NCBI GenBank assembly: GCA_008933995.1
Contig: WARS01000033.1
Coordinates: 10,864,287 to 10,928,286, forward strand
Length of the DNA stretch: 64,000 bases
Direction: 5' to 3'
Source: Datnioides undecimradiatus
Taxonomy: Eukaryota; Chordata; Actinopteri; Lobotiformes; Datnioididae
Below are positions 28,316 through 40,400 of the stretch, piece after piece. The notes beneath the pieces were generated by a model. The model made no database searches. It saw only the letters and a program-made list of their open reading frames with translations, and was not told the origin of the DNA. The translations under genes were made by a program, and so were the position numbers. Within the stretch, counting starts at the first letter, position 1. Each line of letters begins with the position of its first letter.

Positions 28316-28436
28316 TCACCTCCCTCTTCCTTTAACATTTCTAGCTTCTTTCATTTCCCTTTCACCCTTCACCACTCTCCACTTGCATCCTCTAAAAGGC
28401 AAAAGTCAAGTGTGTCTCTTCCTTGTGTGAGCTTAT

Positions 28437-28443
28437 TTGTGTG

Positions 28444-28479
<36 letters not shown>

Positions 28480-28496
28480 TGTGTGTGTGTTTGTGT
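28437..28496. repeat. (TG)n microsatellite with TTTG interruptions
   Basis: TG repeats broken by three regularly spaced TTTG units. Confidence 0.95.
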
Positions 28497-28957
28497 AGAG
28501 GCAAAGGCTGGATGGCTCTATCATTCCTATTCAAACTCTTGACCCTCCTCCCTCCTGGAACCATATTTGACCCTAACTCATTATTGGGAAAGTGGCATCC
28601 AGTTTTACTCTGTCAACTGTGAGCCGCTTCTCCCCTGCAAGAGTTACTCACACTTAAACATGTGAGAGGCATGCACACACACACACACGTACATCACATG
28701 CACTTTTGTATTTCACATACCTGCTCACGTACTTGCACAGAAATCAAGTGCAGGCTCACAGTCTGACAGTGTTTAGAGGTTGTAAAGCTGTAGACACACT
28801 TGCTTACTCCTGTGAAGCTTGAACATACACACACACACACGCATGCGCGTACACACACATTTTCAGAGTGATCCTTTGCCAACCTTGCTTAAGAAGGGCA
28901 AGATAGAATGTGAACTGCAGCTAACCTCTTGTTAGCTAACCTCGTGTGCAGCAGTAA

Positions 28958-28961
<4 letters not shown>

Positions 28962-29008
<47 letters not shown>
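28962..29008. repeat. (TG)n microsatellite
   Basis: Pure TG run about 270 bases from an opposite-sense CA run at 29.28 kb. The two could pair as an inverted repeat. Confidence 0.96.
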
Positions 29009-29012
<4 letters not shown>

Positions 29013-29166
29013 ATGTGTGTACAGACTGAAAGAAAACTTGAATGTGAACTTGTAAATTGAATACACAGCAGAAAATAAACAATAGAGATTATTTGTCCTT
29101 GTGCACAGAGCGATGGATAGTCCTCCCAGACGTCTCACTGTGCTGGATAAGGTAATGATGTACCAA

Positions 29167-29198
29167 TGATGATGATGATGATATTTGATGATGATGAC
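29167..29198. repeat. (GAT)n short repeat
   Basis: GATGATGATGATGATAT followed by a second short GAT block. Confidence 0.85.
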
Positions 29199-29263
29199 GG
29201 GGCCCTTATGCGCAGTAGCAACCACATCTTCTAGGATACACTCTGAAAGGATTGCTATCCCTT

Positions 29264-29275
<12 letters not shown>

Positions 29276-29327
<52 letters not shown>
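29276..29327. repeat. (CA)n microsatellite
   Basis: About 26 CA units. CA-rich patches continue to 29.52 kb. Confidence 0.96.
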
Positions 29328-29331
<4 letters not shown>

Positions 29332-32300
29332 CCCATTTCACATGGTAAAAACAACAAAATCAGACATTAAATGTACGACTTTCTTTGAAAGTGACACTAA
29401 TACACACACATACGTACACACCCACACACAAACACACCAAGTGAAGTTACACACACGCTGCACAACCACTAAGTCAATTAAATAACATAGAAATACACAC
29501 ACACACAAACACACAAAGTGAGGCAACCAGCCATTAAAAACAACAATTAAATCTCAGTATGGAGGAGTGGCAGCCATCCCCCCTTAAGGAACCAACATTT
29601 ACTTGTTAAGGGATGAGAGGAGACGTTTGCACACAGGGCAAAGACAATTGAGACAGATATAATCATTACCTTCACAAAGCCAGGATTGCATTGTTCCAAC
29701 ACGGACAACGTGTTGGTAATTTGCACCTTAATAGGATGGCTGATCTCTGGGGGAAAATATGCTCCCCAAATAGCCTTCTTTCACAAATCTTGCAGAATGC
29801 CTGTCAGGTGAAGAGATGCAGATGCTGATCATGAGTCACAACCAGGTCTTCTCACAATGCAGCACTGCCCCCGCATGGTCATCAGTGGAACAGCAGGAGA
29901 GGCTCCGTAATGTTAAATTCTGGCAACAGTCTGTTACTTCTTTCTGTTTGTTTTTCAACCAACACAGTATCTCACACAAACATATAGAATACAAAGAGGT
30001 CACAACTACAGAAATTGATCCTAAAATGAAGATTGAGGTTTCCTTTAAAAGAAAATCTACAAAATGAATCTTAGAAGAGCTTGGAGGAAAGAAAAATGAA
30101 ACAAGAAATGTATGTTGTGTTTTCAGGTGAAACTTTCACTCAAAACACACACTAAATACTGTCACACATGGAAGGATCCTGTGGATCTGAATGGAGGGTG
30201 GAGATAACGTATTGATTTTTTTTTTTTTTTAGAAAAAACATCTTATGTTGAACTAAAGTGTCTCATGTTTAAGGAGAGACAGTAAAACGGAACTGCCAAA
30301 AGTCCATACAGTTTGGAAAATTGTCCAAAAGGAACTAAAATGTTCTTGGACCAGCACTTTTCATCATTCCTGGCTCATTTATCAGACAATAGGTCACCTT
30401 ACTTATTAATGAATTTTCTTCTGTTGGAAACCAATGAAACAACCAAAGCAAATGAAAATAAATCAAACTAAAACTTCAGTGACATTCAAGAGAGGCACAC
30501 AGACACCCAAATCTCGTAAAAAGGAAAAGTGGGCGAGAAAAAAAGCAGGAGCTTGAAGGATCACTTGCAGGCTTTTTAACACTGGGTTACAATCTGTGGG
30601 CTTGTCAGGTCATTAATCTGAGCTGCACTTCTGACATTGTTGGGGACAGTGAGATGCAAGGACACTGACCTCAACCTCTTTACAAGCTGCAGGAAGCCTT
30701 GTGGACTGGTGACAAATGGCCAGAGTGACCCTGGAGGGTGCCACTCAACATGTAACTCCCTGCCCTACAAATGGTCCAAAGAGGCAGGACTTGGAGTCCA
30801 GGAGAGCCTTACTACATTTATCTGCAGCACAACAACAAACTGTTACATTTCCAGTGGTTTGAATATACGTATATATAAACAGTTTTGAGGCTGCCACAAG
30901 GGGCTGGCTTGCAGCAACACCACTAACAAGCTAACAGCAGAAGTGCCGGTGTCTGAAAAACAAACACAAAGCTTCTGCTGCGAGACCTTGTTGACACTTT
31001 GAAGACGAGATCTGAAAAGTAATCAACAGGAGAAGCTGATAATTAACCTGAATCTCACTAAGGAAACTTCAGAGGAAATAAAATGGAAACAAAAAGGTGC
31101 GCGAGCAGATTTCTTGGTCAATTTGGGACAAAAACTGTTTTCATTCCGATAAATTTTGGTGCAACCTTTAAAAGTTAAGATTACAAAGCCCCGAACATAT
31201 TTATTGGGACTCTGTGACAAACGACTCAAGTGACCGTGTGTGAGGTGAAGAACAAGATGAACTGTAGTACTGACTCTGCTGGACGTCACCTGTCCTCAGA
31301 CAGCCTCGTTGATCACCAACTGGCCTTTGACCTGAATGGAAACAGTGTGTGAACCTTAAAGTCATGCTGTCCCTGAAACATTACAACATTAAAACATTCA
31401 AAGAGCACAGACTGTTTGCAAAGTACCGTAGATCCAAACACACTATAGACCTCAAAATCATCAGAAGTGTGAAAAAACAGCATATGTGTATATATGAATA
31501 TATGTATATTGTATGATGTCTTCTAATCTGACTAATGTGACATTTCATCAGAAGGTAAGAACTGGCCTCTCTGATTCAGTGGAACAATAGAGATTACACA
31601 GGCAGCATCTTAAACACCGTGGCCATCAGGACACACCACTGGTTCGATTTTGACCCACAGCCTTTAAAATTCATGGCAGTGCATAACTAAATTGTTTTGA
31701 TGTTAATTAATGTGAACAAACCTTTCCTGCATGCATACAGTACAATAAGAGGACAACAGAGAAAGACATAAAACATCAGAAATACCTGAGAACAGACAAC
31801 TTATTTATGTGATCATGCAGGAAACACGACAGTAAAGGTTAAAGACACAACTTACTTTTCATTTCCGTATGTGGAAGGAAATGCACACTCACACATACGT
31901 GTGCTCAAGGGCAGCGCTGAGACTGTACAGGTGACAGAATATTTTCCAAACTGTTTTGCTTCACAAATTTTCATTTAGACAGGAATATGCTAAAAGCCAA
32001 CCCCCACGTGTGCGCACAGCCCCTAAGGTGGTAAAGTTTCCGTTTTCCCACCTTGTGCTCTCGGCTTCTGCTCCTGACAAAGTCACAACTTCAAAGTCAA
32101 AACAGAGGAGAGGTGTGACACACACGCACGCACACACACGTGCATGCAGGCCGCACATATTACAAGACCTGAGCGTTGCCGTTTTTCCACATTTCCTCTC
32201 CTGCCATCCAGTGGGGCTCTTTCGCCCTTTGTGATGTATAATTGAAGCTGTGTGTAATTTCACCGACTCGTTTCCAATCGAATCCCACTCGGAGCTGAAC

Positions 32301-32385
32301 TTTCACTTCTCTCATCATTCTGGAATATTCTCTCTGAAGTGGAAAGACCAGCTCTTTGAACATGCTGGTTAACATACCTCTTGCT

Positions 32386-32407
32386 ACACCCCACCACCAC
32401 CACCACC
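32386..32407. repeat. (CAC)n short repeat
   Basis: About six CAC units after an ACACCC lead-in. Confidence 0.85.
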
Positions 32408-33900
32408 CTCACCTCCCTGACCCATCTCTGTTACGCATCCTTCTAACTTCTGTATCACAGAGAAAGAGCTCAGTGTCTTTAAGATGCAGCTCAGATACGG
32501 TGCCAAAGTCAGATTGAGCAAAAGTTTAAAAACTCTCTGGGACATACAGTGTGTGGTTCCTGTGAGTTCAGGATGTGTTTGGATGTTTAGCTCTTTAATA
32601 GCTCATCCATAGCCCCTCTCATCTGTGATATTTTAAAGATAAATGAAAGTTATAAGATTTGTGAAACTGCCAAGTGGACTTAGAGCTGGAAACGTTTGGC
32701 TGGATAGTGTTTCCAAGGGCATGACAGAAATGTTCTCATCTAACTTTTAAAGCAACATGAAAGAGAACTTCTACAAGACCTTGCAGAAATCACAACAGCT
32801 AGTTAGCTTGTGTGTGTGACAACAGATCCATTGCAATTTAAACTGAGCAAACTGAGCTGATTAGGCCTGAGTGATATGGTTAAAGGCTCTGGAAAAAGCC
32901 AGTGAGTAGACCTTCAGTGGTTGTTCTGTGAGACTCCTGGTTCAGAGCCAATGCTTTCAGTGTCTGAGCTTGAAATTAACCGACCCTGTAAAGGTTACTT
33001 TTATGGAGTTCTACTTTGTAATACTTATGATTTACAAATCATGTAGTTATTGCTGGTGTTTACAGTCTGTTGACAGTGACAATCACGTCCAGTATGTGAA
33101 CAACAAGAAGCCTTTTTATTGTGAAAGAACTTCAAATGGCTGGTGTATTCTTCCTCTCTTACACACACATAGACAGAGAAACCAGCATGAGTTCCTGCCC
33201 CTCTGCGTGACAGTAAACCTTTAATGAGTTATAAAAGGAACCTGACCTTGAGCACAGCGTGATGGTCTCCAGCTCTGATCAGATCAGCTATAGAGCTGAA
33301 CGCAGCAGAAGGCTGAGAGACAGCGAGGACGAAAGTGAGGACATCTGAACAGAACAAGGAGAGACTAGATACCTTCTTCTTCTGTGTGACCGTTTACTCG
33401 TCAACTATCAGAAAACGGACAGTGCACCAAAAATCCTAGCTGCTCTTGTCTTGGCAATAAGGAAACAAACAAAACATAAGCAACAAGCATCCTGTTAGTC
33501 TCAGGTTAAAGTCAACAAGAGATGTAGCTAAACGGGATAACTTCAGCTGAAAAATACTGTAGCCACAAATACAAATTGTGGCTACAGCTAATAGGAATGT
33601 CAGTTTTTCACGTAATTGGTCATTAAGTGTGAAAAGTTAGGAGATCACCATCCTTTGGGAACCTTTGTAAAAACATTCACAGCAATCCATCAACTGTTAA
33701 GATATTTAAGCCTGGAACAAAGTGGTGGATTGATTCCTTGGACTTGTTAAAGAGACCTGAAGAGGTAAAATGATGTTGTGTTTAAAAATCGAAAGGCTGA
33801 AATATGAGGAGAGTTCAGAGAAATGACTCCAGGTGTGATTTAGGGGAGAACTGATGGTATCAACCATGAATAAAGACACCACATCGGTTCTGCTTAACGT

Positions 33901-33906
33901 TTTATT
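33901..33906 (-). terminator. Distal poly(A) signal AATAAA, rapgef6
   Basis: Minus-strand AATAAA, followed 15-30 bases downstream by a G/T-rich stretch (GATGTGGTGTCTTT), the usual layout of a cleavage site. Cleavage would fall near 33,875-33,890. A plus-strand AATAAA lies only about 30 bases away at 33869-33874, so a converging transcript is possible but not shown. Confidence 0.5.
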
Positions 33907-36131
33907 CATTTTCCAAATTCATATCAGTAGACTTGGAGAAATAAAAGGTATTTTTCCTTTTTAAACATTCTCTTAAACAAAAATATAACAACTATTTACA
34001 ATCACTCGTAAAAAATACATAAAAAGCGTACGAGCAAAATCATGTTGTCTTTCTAAAAGACATAAGTTACAACAGCTATGAGAAGTGAGACAAAAGCAAA
34101 CTTTAAGCCACAGACCAAGTTAATACCTCTTTGTACAGATTGTGCAGCACACTCACAACACTTAAGCTTATTGTTGTGCATTTCTGCTGTAATGCCAAAA
34201 GATGTCTACATAAAACACATTCACATCTCTCTTATTGCATTCCAGGTAACATGGCAGGACACGAGGGGGCTAAAATACAATCAGCCAGATATCCATCAAG
34301 CTGTGAGAGCAGTGAAGTTCCTCCTCTCTAGTTTTATGTTGTTAAAAACGCTGACATGTTGTGTTCACAGTGCCAAGAGCTGCTCACTGCCAGACCCAAA
34401 ACAGAAGAGGAGGTTACTGCTAAATGAAATTTAGCAAAAACAAACAAACAAAATAAAAGTAGCATCATTTGATGTGGAGTGCTTATAGAGCTCAGGTGAG
34501 GAATTAAACAACTCTGTGCACAAAAAAGTTTCATTTTAATTTTAACTGTACAATAACTTTATGGGAAAAAACCATAAAAACAAAACTGCTGCCTGATGTT
34601 TAGCTCTCGATTCAAGATTTGAAAGCAGGTAAAAATATAGCATTCAATCTGACTTCTAAGTAAGATCCGTGCCATTCCTAACATCTGGGCCAACTCTTAT
34701 ATGCTGCTGTTATTTAAATTGCTCATGCAGAAGATTAATACTGATTTATGGTTAAGAATCTGAGAAAAAGAATCAGTTGTGCAAAAAAAAAAAGTGGAAC
34801 TGTCAGTCACTTTTAAAGTTTCTACTGTTAAGATTAACGAAAGAAAAACAAGGGGCTTAGGTGAGGGTCACAGTCAATACAGTGAGGAGAAAGGTTTAAA
34901 GTCCTGCTAAGTTGACAAGGGCCAGAAGACCATATTAGACATGGCACCATCCAGTCTGAGTTTAAATGAACTTGCTTTGTGCCGTGAAACCGATGGCAAG
35001 AGACCTGAAAGGGCTCCACCCTTCAGCAGGCAGAAGCCATCGAGCTGCAAACTAAGGAAAGCTTTCACTGAAACTGACTTCTGAGCCTTTCTTTATGTCC
35101 TGCGAGCCCAGACTGAAAACATCAAAATGTGATTTAAAAAAAAAAAAAAAAAAGTATAATGATCCCAACCTCGCAAAAACATAATTCCACAAAACACACA
35201 CACACACGCAGTCATAGTCCCAAAACACAGCAGCAATTGCAGATATAGACAGAGCAGAAATGGCACCAATGTGAGTGTGAGGGGAGAAAACAAGTCATGA
35301 ACAACAAGAACTAATTCCTTTAAAGACTCCTGCCCGCAGACAGAAACGGGGCAATCACAACCTTGGATTATTTCATATAACAAAATATTCAAAAATAGCC
35401 TTTATAGAAGACTCTCTTCTCTCAACTATACATTAATTTATGGCAAAGAAACAACAAAAATATATATGTATAAATTCATATATATATGCCATATATATAT
35501 TAGCATCAATCCGTTCAAGTCTTTGTGTGGCAAAACAATAAGAAAGAAGCATCACATAGCGCGAGACAGAAAGCAGAAGAGCGTCCGATTCCAGTTACAC
35601 CCCTGCTGCACTGCAGATAAACACAATTAAAAACAAATTTCCGTTTCCAAAATGTTACTCACAATGTACAAATTTGCTTCTGTTTTCAATACAAATAAAC
35701 TAATTTTTCAAGCAGATCCTTTTTAAATATTCTAGAAAATGTACTATGAACATGGAATGAGATGCGAGCCAGGCCTTAAAATACATCATCTGTTGACTTG
35801 TTGTGTTTGCTCGTTCTTTTTAAATATGATGCAAAAAAACCTAAAGGAGAGGTACACTGTGAGCACATAGTCAAAGTTTATGCTGCATCTCATATTCCTG
35901 CGACATTATAAACAAATTTACAAGGTCATATAAACCTGGAGATTCATACTTTAACATTTCAGCTCGTAATTCAAAAGACAACTAGTCTAGTAAACACTGT
36001 AAACAAAATGTGTAAGCGTTGGTGTAAACACTGTCCTTTGTCTTTGTGCACACCAACTAGGTTTTGGGTGTGTGGGTTGTGTGTGTGAGTATGCATGCAC
36101 GTTGTGTGACCACACGGTGCTAATTTATCAT

Positions 36132-36137
36132 TTTATT
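36132..36137 (-). terminator. Possible proximal poly(A) signal AATAAA, rapgef6
   Basis: Minus-strand AATAAA about 1.25 kb after the stop codon. Use of it would shorten the 3'UTR to about 1.3 kb. Confidence 0.3.
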
Positions 36138-37028
36138 ATAGCTGCTGCAATAGAATAACGACACGCGTTTTACTCAACAGGAAGCAGCGAGGCATTTGTT
36201 CTGCAGCTCATTAAAAACGAGTTATAATACAGTTTTTTTTATAGAACATCCAGGAGGCAGCATGCCGCTAAAGTACCTCGCATCAGACTCAACGAGCAAT
36301 AAGAGAGGTGGCTGGGGTGGCGGAGAGCGCGACACGAAGACACAGAGCTGCCTGAGAGATGCTGTTTATCTTCTTTTCTCTTCTATAAAGCTGAACAGAG
36401 TCGGATGAGTAGGAATCAAAACGGGGCTCTCTGTTACTTCAGGAGCTTAAATTCTCTTTTCAAAAGAGGGATGAGAGTATGGTGAGGGGATGTGTGTGGC
36501 TCTTGAGGGCTTCGTGACCTCAAACACAGTCAAAAGTGTAAGAACTGGGATTAATTAAGTTGGTTTTGCAGCTGTTCTTGTGTGCATTTGCTTTGTTTGC
36601 ATGGGAACTGATGTCATTTTTATAAATTTACATTAACAGTGTCAGGGTTTGACAGAGACCCCTAAAGACCCCAAACCAAAATCTAAAAAGTTTTTTCTTG
36701 TCTCTTATTTATCGACATTCACCTTCCTTTGAAAATTCTTAAAATTCCCCAAGGAGTTCATGTTTGTGATAATACTTACACTACTGATTGCAGCTTTCTA
36801 TCCCTTTGTCTGCTCCTCCTCACTATTCGCTCATAGAAAACGCTGCAACACTCACAGATGCAAATGAAAAGAATAAAGTCACTGTACAACATGATAAAAC
36901 TGTAAAAAAAACAATGTAAAACATCTTCAACTAGAGAGCTTCGAGCGCAAAATGGAGGTACATGGTGGTCTGTTTCCAAGGAGGCTGACCTCTTCTCATG
37001 AGACGTGCTGATCGCCCCTCTTTCCTTC

Positions 37029-37034
37029 TTTATT
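37029..37034 (-). terminator. Possible first poly(A) signal AATAAA, rapgef6
   Basis: Minus-strand AATAAA about 350 bases after the stop codon, the earliest canonical signal I found in the 3'UTR. Confidence 0.3.
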
Positions 37035-37381
37035 TGTCCTTTTTTTGTTTTTACGTCCGCCGACATTTATCTGCTTCGTTCAAGAGTTTTTGTTTAAAAA
37101 GTGTCTAAAATCTTTCTTTTCTTCTTTGTTTGGTGAAATGGGTTTAAAAAGAGATGAATGTTCAAGTCCAGAGAGGTGGAGAGGGGTCACATGACCTGCT
37201 GCTCTGGTCCCCAGGTGCATTATGGTCCGTTGTAATAGTGGGACTAGAGGGGGGCGTTGGAGAATGTGCTCTGATACGCGGTGACGACAGGCTGCCAGTT
37301 TAGTCCAAAGCCTGCTCAACACGACTTGGTCCATGTGTGAGAATGTGTGTGTGAGCGTGTGTGAGTGTGATGTCACCGTCT

Positions 37382-37404
37382 CTACACCGCCGACACTTGT
37401 TCAT
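37382..37404 (-). CDS. rapgef6: rapgef6 last coding exon: PDZ-binding C terminus
   Basis: After acceptor CTGTTTTTCAG, 23 coding bases complete an aspartate split across the intron and give EQVSAV followed by TAG. The full end reads DEQVSAV, a class I PDZ ligand (Ser at -2, Val at 0) that matches the C terminus I recall for both mammalian PDZ-GEFs. Such an exact short match in the right phase confirms the gene's 3' end. The exon continues into the 3'UTR. Confidence 0.93.
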
Positions 37405-40400
37405 CTGAAAAACAGGAAAGGGCACAGTGTTAAGTTAATTAACCCTATCAAATCAGTATGAAAGATGCCCAGCAGGGACGATATGACCGATTACAATAAT
37501 GTTGGTTGCATTATAATTGGTAGAAGCCTTTGACCTGATCTGATTTAATTTTGGTTTTTGTTAATATTAGTTTGGGTTTTAATCAAATTTAAGTCCATCC
37601 ACCTTAAGCTGTTGCTTTCTGCTGCAAACATTGACCACAGGAAATCTTAAAATAACAGAAAGTGAGCAGAAAACCCCAAATGCATTTCTCACAAAGACAG
37701 TGCAAATGATATTTTCTAAAATCCATTTTTATCTTAAATCAGATTTACATGTTTTTCATGCTTTATTTTTTTGGGGAAAAGGTAAATGATGAATCACTGT
37801 AAAACACTGTAAACAAAATCATAAAAATCATTAAAAAACATACAAATGTGTGCGTTCATATGAAATAAACCTTACTGAAGTGATCAGTTAAATAAAGAGA
37901 AATGTTGTTTCATGAAATCTCATCTTAAAACTAATGTGTTTGTATGAATCTGTAAACTTGTGGTCATTCCCTCAACACTGTAAACATCACGGCCCTACAA
38001 CCATCACCAGCCTGTAAACGGTAACCGACTATGAGTTAAGTGAGAGGGTGAGTAGAGACATGTATTGTTTCTAGTTTAATCTTTAAAAGTCAAGCTTTGA
38101 GTGGTGCTTCTCATTTCACCATCCTGGGGAACGTACCATCCTCACTGTCAGCCAGCTCCTGTGGTGGGAGGCAGATGCTGGGTGGTCTGGAGTGGCCCTG
38201 CGTGGAGCCGGCAGTCCGGGCTTCCTGGTGGTGGAGGTGATGGTTGGCAGCCAGCCTCCGTGCCTCAGCCAGGCTGCCAGCCGCTCCGGGGCTCTGCAGG
38301 AGTTTGCTCCTCTGCAGGGCCACGCTGTAGTCTGGAGGTCTGAGGTGAGGAGGCCTGGGGGGGTGACCTCCTGGCCCTCCCACTACTCCGTCTGTCAGGC
38401 CGAGATCCCCCAGAGCCAGACCCTGGTAGCCTGGAGGGGTGGGAGGGGGAGCTCGGTAACGCTCATCCTTGGCGGGGGAAGTGACACAGTACACTGGATG
38501 GAGGTGAAAGAGCAAAAGAAAAACGGGGAGGGGTGGAGCAAAAGAAGGAGGGAGGTGAGGGATGAGGAGTGACAGGGGATGAGGAGGTCACCGGATAAAG
38601 GAGGTGTGTGTGGGGAGGTGTGTGAGGAGGGGGGAAACAAAAGAAAACAATGGAAAAAGTAAATCAATGTGATGTTTCACGAACACAATACACGACTATA
38701 CATGCACCAAAACATGCTGAAAATAAAAATATAACTGATGAAATGGATGGCTGCAGCGGATACAGGTGAGCTAGAGCTGCAGTTTCATTATTTAATAATC
38801 TGTCAGATCATTCCCAGATTAATCGATCAATCGTTTGCTTCAGAAAATAGTGAAAATAGTGAAATTAGTGCCCAGTGATAATTTCCTCTGACTCCAGATG
38901 ACTTGTTTTGTTCAATAGTCCAGCACCTAAATATTTAATTTACAATACAAGTGGTGGGAAAACAAGCAAAGTCTCACATTTGAGTAACTGGAAGCAGCGA
39001 ATGACTGTCCTAAACGATTGATCGATTATCAAATAGTTGGTCAGTTGATTTTCTGTTGATCCTGCTAATAGATTAACTGAACACTGTCTTTCTCCTCCTC
39101 TGTTGCTGCACGATCTCCTAGTTCGCCAGGAAACTACAGCGGGGGGGAAGACAGATTTACACTCAGACTGATGAAGACGCTCTATAACTCCAGCCAGATG
39201 GAGAGCCGACAGCAGCAAAAAATGAGATCTGTTTGGGATTTTGGCCCCGAGACCGTGTGCGTCATTTGTTCACTAGACCCTGACAGCAAGTCAAGCAACA
39301 GAAAGCTGCAGTGATTCAGCTAAACCAACAGCGCACTTCACTTCATTTTCTACTGTAACTACCCAGACAACCACACATGTCAACAGGCGCCCACACACAG
39401 CGACAGAGTTTATCCGTCACGCTGTGTTTTATGGGGAATCAAACTTGCAACCTGGACCCTCACCTATCAGGCCCTTCTCTGTGCTTGACGTCACCGTTTT
39501 GTAGACAGGGTCTGTGCTTTGTCCTCCGTCCTCGTTGGTTGGCGAGGAGGGGTGCTCTGAGGTGTTTCGCCGCTTTATTGTCCCGTAATTCCCCTCGTAG
39601 GTGTCTGACAGCGAGCTGGATGACGCCCAACTCTGCCGCGACTGATTGGACAGGTCCGAGCTGGAGTTTCTGGAGTGTTGCTTGGCGGCTCCATCTTCAT
39701 TTGCCCACGCCTGAGTGGCAGCCTCGATCTCAGCAATCGGCCCAGCCAGCTGCGTGTGCTTGAAGCCGCCCAGGTGCGTGTGCGGGAGGGAGAGCGGATG
39801 CCCGTGGATGCCGTGGTCCCAGGGCCGGCAGGAGGAGGTGGGGAGGCTCTGGAAGGAGTCGTGGGAGTTGGAGGAGCAGGATGTCCAGCTGCCGCGGCCG
39901 CTGTCAGCCACAGAGTCCAGAGAAGTGTGGTCCGGGGTCAGCTCCTCTGTCGAGGTGGAGGAGGTGAAGGTGGAGGCTCGGGTGACATATCCACGGGCCA
40001 ACGACGAGGAGCTGGTGTGGATAGGAGAGACAGAGTGACAACTTAAAGACTTTTTATTTACAATAATAATAATTTCAGTATTCATTTTTGTGCACTTACA
40101 CAATAATAAATATATAAATATAATAACAAATAAAGAAGGAGTGCGTTTACATCTTGATCAGGTTTGTGGATCCTTATACAACCTTCATAAAGAAAAAGGA
40201 CAAACAAAGCCAGGGATGCATGACCAGGATAGCATTGTAGGTAAAGACACTATTTAAGAATCAAGTTAATTTAGGGTGTGAGTAGAGTAGAGTAGATGAG
40301 GCTAAGCCTAACACGACAAAAGAAAAACCCAGAGACAGGAAGTGAAACATTTGGATCCCAAGATTATAACGAGCTGCTGACTTTGATTAAAGTGGAGGTG

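Larger units (their letters stand above)
24013..33879. other. Gene-free stretch between the CpG patch and rapgef6
   Basis: Rich in simple repeats (27.2, 28.3, 28.4, 29.0, 29.3 kb), with pyrimidine tracts at 27.2-27.7 and 28.1-28.4 kb. No coding exon can be supported on either strand, and no RNA gene was recognised. Confidence 0.55.
33880..37381 (-). other. rapgef6: rapgef6 3'UTR (inferred extent)
   Basis: Downstream of the TAG there is no further splice-linked coding sequence. About 3.5 kb of A/T-rich DNA follows, with several minus-strand AATAAA signals and long T runs. I extend the UTR to the most distal good signal at 33901-33906. Shorter forms could end after signals at 37029-37034 or 36132-36137. 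The short plus-strand frames within it look like chance. The extent is inference. Confidence 0.5.

Noticed and set aside
30637-30888. 83-codon Cys-containing plus-strand frame
   Set aside because: No signal peptide, no regular cysteine spacing and no splice sites or relatives recognised.
31580-31665. Possible tRNA (GGTTCGAT box B-like motif)
   Set aside because: No matching A box or cloverleaf could be drawn upstream.
34078-34434. 118-codon plus-strand frame
   Set aside because: It lies in the inferred rapgef6 3'UTR, antisense, and resembles no known protein.
38101-38572. Plus-strand frames rich in Gly, Trp and Ser
   Set aside because: They are antisense to the PPxY exon.
39377-40046. Plus-strand frames of 107-128 codons
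   Set aside because: They lie opposite the well-supported rapgef6 exon 39464-40011 and reflect its high GC.
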